64,000 nucleotides of DNA, from contig CAADRB010000001.1 of NCBI GenBank assembly GCA_900708905.1, forward strand, positions 3,104,794 to 3,168,793, in the 5' to 3' direction. Origin of the DNA: Hymenolepis diminuta (taxonomy: Eukaryota; Platyhelminthes; Cestoda; Cyclophyllidea; Hymenolepididae). The position numbers and the translations under genes were made by a program. Under the pieces are notes generated by a model. The model was given only the letters and a program-made list of their open reading frames with translations. It ran no database searches and was not told the DNA's origin. This document shows positions 12,491 through 26,490 of the stretch, piece after piece (within the stretch, counting starts at the first letter, position 1; each line of letters opens with the position of its first letter).

Positions 12491-13829
12491 ATTTCTCTGA
12501 TTTGTGTTATTTTATTATAGAGTTTTAATTTTATATCTGATCACAATTATTCTCGTTCACCCGTTTCCGGACTTCTTACATTTTGGAACTAAATCGAAGT
12601 AAATCATAATATGGAAAATTAAAATGTTAGGCAGCGGACTATACTTAAGGATTAAGCAGCGTAAATCTTGCATCTAAAGGCGCTATTTTTGAAGACTCTT
12701 GATACCCAGACTTCATTTACCACTTCCATTCGACCCCCTTCATTCAACCAATGTATTTAGATGTTTTCTCTCACTGAAAAATAGGACGATTTTAATCATA
12801 TCTCGAGTAATATGTTAAGTTACTTGTATTATGTACCTAGTTGCTGCATATTTTATTCAGATATTGAATTCAAAAGGAGGTTAGCATGATCGATCACTCC
12901 CAGGAATCTGGTTAAGTGAAATCCGATCGGACACATTGGCTAACTGTTTTGTCATTAATTGGAATCGGCAATGGAGGAAATCAGAATTGGATGAGTGCGG
13001 TTAAGGTGCAGTTTGAGACAGAGAAAGCCGACGCTTAAAAAGACGCTGAGACAAGGGGAAGTAATGGCTAAACAAAGAGTACCGGGCCAGTAAAGATTAC
13101 GGAGTTTTCCTTCTGCAAAATGGGATATACTGACTGTCAGAGGGAAAAGGCGGGTTTTAAAGATAGATCTTCAAAACTTTCCTTAAAGTTTGCGAAAGTT
13201 GGGCGGTGGTCATTGATAAATCGATACTTCTGAGCCGAAGATGATGCAACAAAAAATAACTGATATGTGATCAGCTTGAAAATCGATCTTTTAAATAAGA
13301 TTCAGAGAAGAATTTTAATTAAGCGTGCTTTTTAACAATTTCTTATTACTGGATACAGATAATAAAAGTTAGACCGGATAAATCTGATTGTGAGAACTTC
13401 GAATTATGAGGCTGTACTCCAAGATCAACATAGCCTAATTAATTCTACGGTTATGCAGTTCTTGTAATCCAAGGCTTTGATAAGTCTTTTTAAAAATTTC
13501 CGTTAATAATAAAGTCAAATGTCTTTGCTCTTACCAGTTAAACATTCCTCAACTATGAAGATTATTGTTGTGGTACCACCAAATATTGTAGATTATGCAG
13601 TTTGAGTTGTACGATTTTGAATAACTCAGTATTAATTTGTAAAATGTAACCGAGTAAATGCAATTGAAAACAAGAAAAATTTTCTCAAAATGCCAAAAAA
13701 CCAATCTCTAACGATGATTTATTCCCAAAAGTCTGCAGGAGAACGAACTTTAAGAACTTAGTTTTAAAAATTTAACCTTCCTCTCCCACGTTAGTTACTG
13801 TTGGCAATAATTTCATGAATAATCCGTAG
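12491..13829. other. No gene or repeat recognised
   Basis: AT-rich. A G-rich stretch at about 12960-13220 is less AT-rich than its surroundings but has stops in all frames. The block gggcggtggtcattgat near 13201 recurs as gggacggtggtcattgat at 47586, which hints at one more dispersed repeat. Confidence 0.45.
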
Positions 13830-14060
13830 AACTAGTTGTGAAATTTAAATTTTGGAATCTGAAGCAATGAATTGCTCATTAAAAGAAAATTCAATAACCC
13901 GAATCTGAAAATCAAATGAAGTAACACTTTTAATGCTCCTCTTTCGATCGCTCTCCCTTCTCTCTTATTGGACTTCATGCATCCAATTTTATTTACTTCC
14001 TACAATGAAAAATTGCTTAATTTTTCTTCAGTGCTATGAATAATAATAATATAATCCCAT
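13830..14060 (+). mobile_element. SINE-1 variant, copy 1
   Basis: This copy shares, in order, a gtgaaatttaaattttgga block, attgctcatta, tctgaaaatcaaatgaag, a cttttnatgctc block, a pyrimidine-rich cttctct/attgg block and caatgaaaaattgc with 35790-36080 and 36750-37030. Its left part (a caaac/gaaatttgaatttt block) resembles SINE-1 but its tail differs, suggesting a subfamily with another 3' body. No coding potential is seen. Confidence 0.55.
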
Positions 14061-16069
14061 TGTTTTTGAGCGGAGAGCAAGGTAGCCGAATTCCCAATCT
14101 CCTCTTGTCTCAAACTTCAATTGTACAACCTAGTTTTCCTTCTCATAACTCCCGATCTGAACAGGCCCCCTGAATCGAGACAATTTTGTAAATGGAATAA
14201 CGCTAATGTTAAGTACCGGTTCTAAAAAAGGATGAAAAGATATTTATGTAGTTGAGAGGTAAATAATTAATTTCATTTTGCTCACTGGTATTCCTCCTTT
14301 TTATGGACTTCAACATGGTCAAATTTTTAATACATTCTGATGGTCAAACCGTTATGAGGACTACGAATCTTTATCACGAATCAACTCACTACCTATCAAT
14401 TTTTAAGCGAAAGTGCTCTTGATTGGGAAATAAATGCTAAAGAGAATTCCACAGAATTGATCTTGTGGAATTATTATCCAGTCTTATTCTAACTTAAACA
14501 CTATTTCAGGTCACAAAATTGGGATTCAGTTACAACTCCAACTTCTGAGAAATCGATATATTTCAAGACAGAGATTTTAAAGTATCTTTATCTCCTCCTG
14601 CAAGAATGAAACTCAAAGCTATTTCTCCCTCGGTTCAACTTATACATTTGATATGAGTATTAACTTTATTTTAATTAATAAAAATAGATAATTAGCTAAA
14701 TGCTTCAAACCTTTTGCTTTCTCCATTAAAGTAATAAAAAAGCACTCAGATTTTATCTGTTTGATGTTATAATTGACTAAGACTACATTAAACAAATCTG
14801 TGTATGATATATTCTACAGCAAATCGTAAATATCCAAAATTGATACAAATTTATCCCAACACCTTGGATTGAAAAATGCTTAAATTTTATTCTGAATTTT
14901 TTGGGACTAAATTTCAGTCTAAATAATAATATATGTAAAATCAGATATTAGACTACTCTTATCTTAAACTGCGTGGTATATTCCTCCTGGTAAAGTGAGA
15001 ACGAAGAACCAAAAACGAGTGTGGGGCTTTAGAAATTTCTCTGATATTAACACCTTAATGTGAATCCACAATGCGCGATGTAATTTCGGCGGTAGCATGA
15101 GCGCAATTTTCGCAAAAACTTTCATTTCGATTATTTCCTCTTTTGGATACTTGCGTTTTTGATAAAAATATTTTGCGAAATCTGGAAAATTTTAATAAAA
15201 TTAATATTCCATTCTGTGTAAAATTGTTGTTAAAATATTTATTTCAGTATCGTAGCTGAAAATTGTGAAATACCCACTAAATGTCTGAAATGTAAAGGAT
15301 AATTGGAAAAATTCTGCTAAATTCCCAAACACTCAAATGTTCAGGAACGGGCATTTTCAGAATCGTTAACATTAGAGTTTGATATCCTCTCCTTTCATAA
15401 ATTGTTAAAGCAAAACTTTTACAATTTTCAATCATAAAAAGGCATCTGAATAGAGAGAAAGGTAGAAAATGCTAATATTGGTTAGAGAAAGGAGATGGAA
15501 TAGAATAAAATAAAGTTAGAGTCTCAAAATAGGTTCAGATTGAGCGCTTTTGTAGATATAGTCCATTTTTTATTATCTTTTAATTTTTCGACATCAACTT
15601 TTCAAGAGTTACTCCATGTTTTAGAGGTGAAATTAATTTTGTAACTCCCAGAGCTGATTGACTAGTAAATTAGAGAGGATTATTGGTCAACCACTTCAGA
15701 AGCATTATTTTTCTCATTGCCAAGATACTACTAAAAGAAAATAGCCAATATGGTTTTAAGAAAGTATAGCTCGCTTTTACACATAATCAGCTTTTCTAAA
15801 ACATTCATTTTTTAGGTATTAACCACTAAACATCCATGCCTATTGAAAACATTATTAAAGATGATTTTTTTTCCAAAGAGATCAATGAACTTCAATATTA
15901 TATCGGTATTCTACAGAATGTTGGATTGAACTAGTAGTTTAAAAAATGAGAGGGCGTTTGGATTTAAATTTCTTTTTCCGGAAGTAAGATCAGAAAAAAA
16001 CCTTAAGATTAATGAGTTCTTCTGTTTTAAGCGTCTTCGCCGGTCTCATTTATCTACTCTTGAATTAAA
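14061..16069. other. No gene recognised; weak repeat G trace
   Basis: AT-rich. At about 15405-15465 a block like acttttacaattttcaatcataaaaaggcatctgaat resembles the start of repeat G (23740-23960). Nothing else is assignable. Confidence 0.45.
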
Positions 16070-16185
16070 GTGTCGTGGCCAACCATTCAGTTATATCAAC
16101 CATTCAAAAAACCCTAGATAACGCGAATATGAATTCACTCGGAAACCCAGGGATGAAGTTATGAAAACTGAGCTTTAGAACATTC
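16070..16185 (+). mobile_element. SINE-1 copy 1
   Basis: It reads gtggccaaccattcag at its start, then cattcaaa, gaattcactcggaaac, cccagggatgaagttatgaaaac and gctttagaacattcc. The same blocks in the same order occur at 33550-33890, 34150-34420 and 35286-35620. The ggatgaagtt block occupies the position of the Pol III B-box seen better in the 35286 copy. Confidence 0.55.
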
Positions 16186-19100
16186 CAACATTACATATTC
16201 AAATATTTATAATGCGATTTCAGTTAACATTTCCAAAATATCCACATGATAGCAGTAGAGGGAAAAGAGGAAACAAACTTAAAGATTTGAGAACTTTATA
16301 TAACGATATCCAGTTACCTCAGAGAAATTGTGCAATATATATTCATTAGTTCGAATTGAAAAATTATTTAATAATTAAGCGTTATTTATAATAAAAGGAG
16401 AAGAAAAACATAAAGTATTCATATCGTCAATGTAAAAATATTAATAATTTTGTACTTTCATTTTCCCTTGACAGTGTTCTTTATAAGAAAGTGGGTAGCT
16501 CAGTGAAATCAAAACAGAGTATATTTGATCTTTGTGTCATCTCTTACTGAGCTGTTTTGCTATTTTTGTGAGTTCAGTTGCCGCTCCCTGATTAAAATTT
16601 GTGACAGTTTATTTAAACAAATCGAGAGTGTGATGCCCCCTAAGATTGCATTAACAGTCTACAGAGAAATAGATTTAATATGTAATAGTGATTTAAAAAC
16701 GGGGAGGAAATTATCGTTCCTTAGATTTAAAACCTTAATATAGGGGTTTTTACAAAAAACTGGACCTCTTTTGCGCTTGACTTGTGGTGATATTGCATAT
16801 AATTCTATAACAATTTTCTTTCTTGCAGCAAAGATTCCCATGCACTTATCTTTGCTGTTTTATTATTTACTTACTTCCTTTCTTCTACTTATTAATTATC
16901 TCTTGGCCATGAGTTAGGGCTTGTACACACCCGCAAAATAAGAACCATGATTATTAGTTGTTCACAGTTATGGTTTTCTCTACGTTAGTCATGAAGGACA
17001 ATTGTCAGCCTATCGTAAACCCCCAAATCCCAAATCTTCAGAGGTGTGTGCCAATTTTTTCCCACGTAATAATTATTTATGAGCACATAATTCTAACCAT
17101 GATCAGTTACACAAATTATTACTACTTGTTGATCCACCAGGGTATTTTACAACTTCTTCACGTAATAAGGAGCAAATTATGAGTTGGACGCATAATACTA
17201 TCTATAAAGCAATAACCAATCTTTGGACCTGAAGCGAACTTCTTTTCCGGCAATGAAAAAAGCTTATTATCTATAGAAAATCTCAGTTCTATATTTTCAC
17301 GCCTAACTTTTAAATGAGATGAGAATCGGTGATGATGAATTTATTTAGAGTTTAAAGGACAAATATTTTGCTGTAGAAGATTGACTATTAATCCATAGTG
17401 ACCACGTTGAATTGAATTTTCTCTCCGGCTCTTCTCATCAGTTACCCCAGTGATGTAGGCTAACTTCAAACACAACCACAAAGACATTGATCTTCCGCTT
17501 AGACAAAATCTATCTAACTGTCTGTTGCTATGATCCTAACAGCAAACTCATCTAAAGGTACGTCCTTGGAAGCGAGCAGTGTTCAAATTTAACAAATAAT
17601 TTTTTGATTCGGGAATCTCTTAAGAAATTTCTTTGAGGTTGGCAAGACTCAACGAGGCACAGCCCAACCAATTTACGGCTATACACTTCTTCTACTCTGA
17701 AGATGACTCACTGAAGTTGTTGGAAGCATATATTGCTCGACAAACGTGGTGAAAATACTGGCCATTACCACTCCGATAGAATGTGTCTATGTGATGACTA
17801 GTTCGTGTTTTCCTAATTACTCATGAATAGCCAGCCCGATCTCAGCTTAACAAAATTATTTTATCCTCTGCACTTCTTATCTTTGGTTATCTTCATCATT
17901 CATCAATAAATTTGTTTTGCTTTTTCCTAATCTCGAGTCACTCGAATCAAAGCAATCACGTTGATGAGCCATTTCTCATTTGGTGTGAAAGAAGCTCACT
18001 TAATGGGAAAGGAACACAGGCTGGAAAATATTGAGCCATTGCAGTTTATTCAAATATGATTTCCACTCCGAATAATATTTAGACGCATAACGACAACCTT
18101 GTTAATGAATTATTAGGAAATAGGAATTATTGATTGAAATTCCCGAAAAAATTCGTCCTTTTCCAAATTTGAGCAGATATGTCTATTTTATGTACCTGAG
18201 TATAGCATTTAACTTGTAATAACCTCAGGTCTTCAATCAACATCACTTCGAAAATCTAGGTTAGCAATGAGAATTATGGAATATAGTCAAGTTTCCTTTT
18301 GATTAACTGGAAGGATGGTGACAAGTAAAAAGTTAGGACTAAAGTTAGTTGAAAAATAGATGAATCTTAAGTACTACCTATTAGGAAACTTAGTAGTAAG
18401 TCTAACACTTCCAAGATAAAATTTTTAAAAAATAAAATTTTGCCTTAAAAATCTGTTCCCTTTCAAAAATGGCATTTCCCATTATCATTAAGGGTTAATG
18501 AGTTATGAAAATGGAAGTCTCTTCATTTTTCATACTTCTTTTATATTATCCTAAAGGTCATACAAAAAGAAAAGTTAGATAAAATGTTGTGGCCTTTCAT
18601 TTGCTCTTTATTCTTGACTGTTATTAGATTTTGAGCCTAAAGTTTTCGATACTAAAAAACGACATTGATGAGCATATAGTATCCACTTCTTGGCATGACC
18701 CCTTTAGCTCGGCAAAACAGGAATCTCAGTGCTATTTATTTTGACTAATTTGTTCAGTAGAAAGTTAAATTAAGATAAGAAAAGATGCCAGTAGGTCTGA
18801 ATATGACAGGGGCCCATAAATGATGAACTCTCTGAAGACAAGATCACATTTCTTTTAAATATGATGAATATATTTCAAAACCATTTTGTCCGATTTCAAG
18901 GATCAATGAAGATCTCCAGTTTAACTACATAAACAATAACGTTAATAAATTCCTTCATTCAGGAGGCTTAATGTTTCACTTCTAAGGACTCTTATGCATT
19001 TTTCTAAGTCTTATAACAAAATACAAAGTTTAACTTGCTTTAGGGCATACGACTTTGCTTAGGAGGATAAAAAGTGGGTGGCGATAGTTATGGCATGATT

Positions 19101-21007
19101 ATTTCGTAATTCTAATATAATTTATAATATGTATACCATCATTTTAAAAAAGTATAATTACAGAAAAGATTGTGACCTTTATTTTCTATGACGGCTTTTT
19201 TATATTAAATATTAATACAAATCTCCATTAGATTGCAAGATAAGACGAATTATTTGAACATATCGATAACCAGAACCCTCAAATAAATTATCTCCCCCAA
19301 ATTTGACCCAAATAAATTCGACTCTCTCAATGGTCGAACGATGTATCCACAGCTGCATTGTACCATTTACTTGGTCATGGTCAAAAATGATCATTTAATT
19401 TACGTTCTCAGATTTAGATTTTGTGCTAGGAACCGCTTTTAATTTCATTCTTGATTAAGCATATGTTAAAGCGGAAGATTAAACTTTGATTTGACAGTCT
19501 TTTTATAATAAATCTTTCACATAATTTACTGAAACTTAGGAATTGAATTAGCAAGGAAGAAGAGAATGTGTCTGAAGTGACCGACCAACCAATAAATTGA
19601 TAAAACTCTGAACTCCGCCAACATGAATTCACTCAAGAAATAGAGGAGAAATTCTGAAAATTGGATACAACATAAGAAACAGTAGATTGTACTCAAGAAT
19701 TAAAAAGTTCAAATCTTAATCCAACAAGCAAGTTTTTTACTCTTTTGATGCTCTTATTTTATTTTATACTTCCACTCAATCTTCTTCCCCAAACTCCTAT
19801 TGGACTACTTTACTATTCCTTCTATTCAGACGCTTTTCATTGATGAAGAGTTAAGGATTTATTTTTTTTGCTGTAAGTAACAAGGAATTAAATTGTGAAA
19901 GCTCTCTAAAAGCGAATTCTAATATCATAGCTACTTTCTTAATCTGACTGACGAAATGTTTCATTTAACCTCTATTATATATATAACATATATTACTTAT
20001 TTGGCAGAACTTTGAATAACGGTAAATATTGTTGGCATAAAAAATGAACCCCATTAAGGGTTCACACAGAGCAACATGTACTATCAATTGACAAGTTGGT
20101 ACTCGACAACAGAAGAGGTGAGAGGTTTTTTTGGCCCATCAGTGCAATGTTTGTTTCTCTCCACTTCGGTACCAACAACAGCATAACTTTTGTTTGTTAT
20201 TGGAATGTATAATTGTAGCAAATTTTTACCCCATTTTACAAGTATATAGATTACAGATGAAGAAATCTTCTTAAAAGTAATGTCCAATTGAACTATATAA
20301 AATAATTAAAAGCCGAAAGTTAAGCCTTGAAAAATTTGTCATGATCATATGAAGTCTATGTAGTGATAATATTTTTGTCTAAGTTATCTGCCATTGTAAT
20401 CGGCTTAACGTTTATTATCCAGTTTATTGTCTTCTTCACGTAGTTACATGGATAAATTATTCCTCGTCCGTTAAAAGCTTACCGAATTTCTCCATTATCT
20501 AATACCTGCATTGTGAGGTGAATCCCATTTTCTGCTTATTGCTGCCTTCTCTCTGTTCTTTTCTAATAAAATATCTTGTCATCGATTCCATCACATTCCT
20601 GTTTTCTGGCAGTTGATTTCAAGCATTTGGAAAGAGTACTAAATTAGTGGGCTTTCCATATCATACATTTACATCTTCAAAGTTAGATACTTTCCTAACG
20701 TTAACTTGTAATGCTTGAGATGCACACTTTCTTCTGCTCTACCAATAACTTTGAGTAGGGTTGTGAAGTATGTGATTACGAATGATAATCTTCTGGAATG
20801 GTCGATAATCAGAGAAAATATCTGCTGAATCTGATGTCACTATATACCTCCTGTTAATACGATCCTTATATATATTTTTCAGAATTATGCAGTTAAATTT
20901 CAAAGATTTTATTTTATCAAATGGACAAACACTAGTATTCAGACAGAACAAAATTTCGTGCTCACAGAAAATTGGACATTAATTTGTATCTGAAGGGTCA
21001 TTTAATT
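16186..21007. other. Long unrecognised interval
   Basis: About 4.8 kb of AT-rich DNA with only short chance ORFs on both strands. No RNA gene, microsatellite or transposon remnant is supportable. Confidence 0.55.
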
Positions 21008-21200
21008 TAATTCAGTAGTCAACGTGTAAATCAAGTTGGACGTCATGAGATCAATGTCTGTCGGTGCACAATCGGTGGTGTTGATTAATACTGGTCAACA
21101 CGGGAGGTGGTAGGAAGCGAGTTTCTCTTAGGAGCGGCCCTAAGATATCCTCCCCCTGCCTAAATCAAATACTGTGAACCCTTCCACTAATGGACTGGGG
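21008..21200 (+). mobile_element. SINE-2 copy (tRNA-like head and body)
   Basis: The head at about 21008-21062 has an A-box-like ttcagtagtcaacgtg and, some 40 bases on, gatcaatgt at 21049-21057, which fits the Pol III B-box GWTCRANNC except at its last base; the spacing is that of a tRNA. The body contains tggtcaacacgggaggtgg, gagtttctcttaggagcgg and aagatatcctcc, then caaatactgtgaaccc. These blocks recur in order at 28700-28910, 37455-37640 and 57730-57920, and inverted at 52950-53245 and 54840-55060. Only the head is tRNA-like. Confidence 0.75.
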
Positions 21201-22745
21201 AACTTTTATTCAATCTAGTATAATTTAAGAGTAATTTTAAATTGGTATCGGTTGATACGAAGACACTAATTGTTCGGAAAAATAATATGAGCCACTATTC
21301 AAATTACTGAGAAAAGAACAATCTTGATTCTATATATTTGTGTATCTGAAGGTGAAAAGTTTGGAAGGCCACGAATAGAACATTGCGTTTGATGAGGGTT
21401 GTTTAAGATCAAACAGTAATGTTAAGGAAGGCCTTCATATTTGTATATTTTACAAGTGGAACATCTGAAACTGGGAGGTCTCCAGGGCCAAAATCTGTTG
21501 ATCTTAATTGGCTAACCTTCGTATCATTCAAAAATATCCTAAAAACGTTTAAGGTATCTTCATATTTGGACTTAATATCACAATATATTATCTAGAATAT
21601 TACTTTGAATTTTAAATGATACTCTGCTTCTCATACTAAAATACTAACTTTATCATTGCATGTAAATAAATTTGTCCATACTTGTTAAAGTTCCGTTGTG
21701 CCTAACTCAAAAATAATTATAACATTTAGAATGATTTTAAAAAATATTCCATATGATCTGCCTATGTTATACCGTTTCTCCGGGTGAAATATTAGTTTAA
21801 TAAGTATATAGAAATAACCATAAGCATATATATTGAGGTATTAGTGGAGAAGAACTTGTGGTAAAGAAAAAGATATAAAAATATTGTCACAGACACTAAG
21901 AGCTTGTGAAAAAACTTTGTGGATATGAATTGCCAATTAAAAGTTATCTATAATACAAATTAAAAATGGATTAATAATCTGCTTATTATTGACGAAGCAT
22001 GAAATAAACTTACCGTCAGTTTTTAGTTACACACTTATTTGCCTTCTATTCCTTAAACTGCTCGGGATGTCATGTATTTTGCATAATAGTTTTGGCACTG
22101 ATCCGAGTATGTACTTTTGTAGTAAACTATTACTAACATTATTTCCGAATAACTGATTTTCGAACATCGTAGAATGCCAATAACCTGATAGGATCTGAAT
22201 TCGTTATTTAACTCTTGAATAAATCTTGCCCAAACTTTATGATCGATGGACTAATTTTAGTAGTAGTGTTTGAATTTTTTCCTTATAGCTGAGATATTTG
22301 CAGGCCGACGCTCGCCAGTATGAATTTAACATATTAGAGCGAACTCCAGTTCACTACAAGCCAATTCCAAGCTTCATATATCTTCTAAGGCCACCTAATT
22401 TTAGGAAGTTTTTTGAATTACGATGGAAATGAATCGATATTGATAATAAATGGGATTTACAAAGCTGCCCAGTTTGAACAATTTATATAATGCATATGTT
22501 CGAAAGATAAGACATCTGGTCATGGGAAACAAATAAAATTTATGATTGGATTAGAATTTGATCGCTGTTTTCTTAATCAAACGTTGCAGAATCAAAAGTT
22601 TCGATAAAGAATTTTTAAGAACAGACAGTTTGGCTCTCTGCCGTCTTTCATCTCGTATTAATGAAATATTTCTTTTAATTTACCACTAAAAGTTACAATC
22701 AAATTCCACGATATCTAATTCTAAGAATGAACAAAATTGGGCCAT
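21201..22745. other. No gene or repeat recognised
   Basis: AT-rich sequence with no feature I can support. Confidence 0.55.
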
Positions 22746-22920
22746 GCCATATTTAAAATGCTTTTGCTAGTTTCATCTTCATGTTCTATAGCTGAAACTA
22801 GATGCAAATGAATCAAGATGGCATGACCATTCACTTATTCATATTAACTGGCTAAAGGGCTCTTAATCTCATTAGCATTAACTTTTCCAGATACTTAAGG
22901 GTCAAATAATATAGTGTAAG
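22746..22920 (+). mobile_element. SINE-1 copy 2 (5' part)
   Basis: This is the best copy of the left half. It has tttaaaatgcttttgctag, tcatgttctatagctgaaac, then gcaaatgaatcaagatggcatgacca, cacttattcatattaactggctaaa and aagggctctta. The 35286 copy has the same blocks in order. The segment tggcatgacca lies where an A-box would be expected. The right half after about 22880 is diverged. Confidence 0.65.
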
Positions 22921-23739
22921 CTTTACACCATTTAATATTGTAAAGTTTTTTATATTTCTAGAAATCAGATAAAACAAAACTCTTGAATTTCCGAATTTAT
23001 TAGGCATTCCTTTTGATCCTTACTAAGCTATTTTACTGTTTTCTGAATTCAGGTGCAATTCCAGAGCTGGATGTTGTAAAAGCTTTTGCATTTCTGTGGT
23101 TAATAATAGTGTTAAATATATTGCTCTTCAAATGGCTCGAAACAAATTCTTAAACACAGTGCTCAAGAAAATCCATTATATAAAATGATTCATATCGATT
23201 TCCTCTAATGAGGGCATCAGTTCCGGTCACTATCATCAGAGATAATTCAAGAAATATTCTATCGTTAACTCATCCACACTACTTGATTACCTCCCAGCGC
23301 GGTTTTCTAAAAAGAACGATATTTATAAATCATGATATCGAAGACTATTTTCCCAAGATCTGGATGAGGTATTTCATGATTATGAACATTGTGCATGCGT
23401 GTAAGTGAGGCGCAACACCAATAATCTTGTCAATAAATGGGTAACGTCAAAATTAACGATTATTGCCACATTTTAACATCAAATTTCTGATTACACTTTT
23501 GGGAAGTATTTCCCTTCGCTCATATTTCCCTTTCAGTGTAATGCAAATTCCAGAGCGGACATCAAGCTACCTCCCTTGCAATGAATTTGTGCGAGAGTGA
23601 TCTAGAATAGTATTTTTCAGCAAAATCAACAACTGCTATTCACGAGACGTCTACACTCTCTTGTGCTAAGTCCACACAGATACTTCAATGTCACATATAT
23701 GAGTAAGGTATGTAAACAAACTAGATTTTGCAGTTATTT
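22921..23739. other. No gene or repeat recognised
   Basis: AT-rich sequence with one 66-codon chance ORF and no recognisable similarity. Confidence 0.55.
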
Positions 23740-23960
23740 TTATTGTTATTATAAAAGTTTACAAGTTTTAATCCTGGAATAGCATCTGAACACGCAAAGT
23801 AAGAGAATATTCTGTTTACGAGCATGGGATGAAATACGAGGAGTTAAAGTGGAACAAACGATGAAGCTTGGATTTCAAATATCTCCCTTTACTTGAATTC
23901 TGGAAGGAATGGGCTTCCTACTTCCTCATTTAGCTTTAGATACTTGGGATTTGTGAGTGA
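23740..23960 (+). repeat. Dispersed repeat G, copy 1
   Basis: It begins aagtttacaagttttaatcctggaatagcatctgaacacg. A matching sequence, tttacaaattttaatct then aaaataacatctgaactcg, occurs at 48470-48660, followed in both by an attctggaag block about 100-130 bases further. Shorter matches to the gcatctgaacac part occur at 44560-44620 and 15405-15465. No shared reading frame is apparent. Confidence 0.5.
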
Positions 23961-26299
23961 GTTAATGTCTAAGTTATTTTGTGTCTGTTTACCAGTTAAT
24001 TTGATTGAATGACTGATTAATACATTTTTATTCAATTGTACCTTCTTACAGCCACAAGTAGGTAGATGAGACTAGCAACACCATTTCAAGCAAAGCAGAT
24101 CTCACTAGAGCATACTTTTTATTTGTGGGTATTCATCTACTTTTCAGCGTACAAAAGCCTCAAGAATGCAAAAATTTTTTCATAATAAAATGAAAATGAA
24201 ACAGATTATATGAGGGCAAGTAATTTCAATCTCTTGGTTGGAAATTATTAATGTAAATTAAAATGAAAGTAAGAGTTGAAGGTGATTGGATTGGATAAAA
24301 AGACTAGAATCGCAAGACTCAAGAATACAAAACTATAGGGAGGACCTATCAAGGATGACACTTTGGTGAGAGGTTGAGAAAATGTGTAAGAGAGGATTAT
24401 AAATGTTGCGTGTAGACGTAGCAGTGCATGCCGGTAGAAGTAGAAAGGCGCAAAAGAAGTGGAGAGATTGAACCATGGGGAAAATTCAATGGGTATTTGG
24501 ACTCTGGAATGCTGCAGAAGCTAATCATCTCGAAGAAATAGCTGATTCTAGCGCATTTGAAGCTATAGATTTGATGAAGATTTTGGGAATAATTTATAGA
24601 CAGTGAGAGTTAGTGGAAGTTAGTAGTGTAATTTCGTGACATAAACCACCGAAATATTTTTTGGAATGATAAAATGCTAGCGACTGCAGGATTTCTTCAA
24701 TTGCTTGCTTGAAATGTTCTTTAAACTTTCCTTTATGAGCTAGAAAAATTCCCTTTAGTTCATATTCCGAACACAGTATTTTTGTCTCGGTAATAATTCA
24801 AACTCTTTGTTAAACCGGACTAATATGCTTATCAGATTAGAGCCATAAATTTTTAATAATATATTCTTATGATTCATGATTTTAGTTGAAATTAACGTCT
24901 GTTTACTAATTAATAATATCTTCGGATTTTTAATATTAAGTAGTAGTGTCCCATATTTTATCTGTTGTAATCCTACAATCTTTAAAAAGGCTTACATTTC
25001 TGCGAGAAGGTTATAACAAAACAATTCCAAATTTTGCTGAAATAGCCCCGATTGGCAAAGTCAAACCTTAGTAAAGTCCAGATTACGAGTAAGAAAGGTA
25101 GGAAACAAACATCCAGTCTTTAAAAACGCCAAAAACCATAATTTGTTCATTCATATTTTTGTTATATGTTTGAATTGGTTGATTAACTATCTGAATTGAC
25201 AAAATGGTAAAATCTCTTGACTCCACATACATAATTTATTCAGGAAACAGGAGTATATCGGTACATTAGAATATGAAACAGTGAACAAAAAGCCTGAAAG
25301 TTGAAGCGATGGATCAAATATTGGGTGAATCTTTTCATGACTTGGTTCTGTTTCCCATCTCCACTCGAATCTCTCCCTTTAATATAAGTTAAACTTCTCG
25401 ACTGTCATTGTCTTCAGATACTTCCTCAACGTGAATAATAATATCCTCCATCTTTTTTTGTTTTATGAAAAAACTAACAAAATAGAAGTATTGATTGGAA
25501 AAAATTGCAAAAAAGTCTATCTCAGCATTTTCATATCTACAAAATAAATTTATTCTATCGAAACTTGGAAATGCATTGTACATAAATAATCGGAGCAACC
25601 TATCAAATTTATAGACACTTGAGGAAAAGGATGGATCAAGTTGAGATATGCATAAAAATGCGTTTATTTTTCAGACGCGATCAGAGTTCCGATCTAGATC
25701 CAAATTAACCGATAATATTACTTCTTGAATGCCATAATAATAATAAATTAGATGAAAAATTTTCACTTAAAAATAATTCGATAAGATTTTTGCAAAATTA
25801 AATTTAGGTATTCACGGAATAGGTACAACTGGTTAATCTTCGCTATAAACATTAGAATAAACTGAATTATTAATATTTACCCAAAATAAAATTAATTAAT
25901 GACATACTGGAATTAAATCATTAAAACTGATTTTCGCGGCATCTGGATATTAAAAAGTCAACATTGGTTTCAAAGTGCAAAGAAAGTAAGACTCTTAGCA
26001 TTCTAACTTCATTACATACTTTCCCTTGATCTTCTATCCACTTCTAGCTGCAATAACTTTTTAATTTCAAATATTTTTTATGATTAAAGTGTTTTATATG
26101 TCTTTTTCGTTGTCAAGGGTGCTAATAGCATTTCGTGCTGCATATTTAAGAAATTGAGAGGCAACTGAATCTTTATGAGACTGGCTCGAGTTCCAAGAAC
26201 TCAAGTGTATAAGTAGTAGGATTGCTAAAGACTATTATTACTCTCCAATTACAAATTTAAATAGATTGAAAGCATTTTCAACGTCCATCATTCATATCG
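23961..26299. other. No gene recognised; one weak coding-like stretch
   Basis: Mostly AT-rich and unassigned. At 24289-24606 one plus frame has only three internal stops in 106 codons and contains AGRSRKAQKKWRD and AEANHLEEIADSSAFEA. The basic run ending in KKWRD recalls the 3' end of some non-LTR open reading frames, but this is not enough for a call. Confidence 0.4.
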
Positions 26300-26490
26300 A
26301 TATGCGCTGATCCTGACAGCAAATTCAAACTAAAGTCAACCAATACTACTATAAATATTATTTTTAAGTATATTAAAAGTCTAGAAGTAATATGACTCTC
26401 CTCCTTCTTTTCGGGTCAGAGCCTACTACAGCCTAGCGATAACTAGTGCGCACTTAGATCATGGTGGGAGAAACTGAGGTTTTTACTTTT
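26300..26490 (-). repeat. Dispersed repeat C, copy 2 (inverted, partial)
   Basis: The reverse complement reads cagtttctcccaccatgatc, then ttatcgctaggctg and ggctctgacc, matching the left half of repeat C (gtttctg, atatcgctaggctag, actcgaattgtggg at 34950-35030). The right half is diverged. Confidence 0.45.

Noticed and set aside
17505..26340. Shared block tgatcctnacagcaaantca at about 17531 and 26309
   Set aside because: Only about 30 bases match, with unrelated flanks; too little to call a family.
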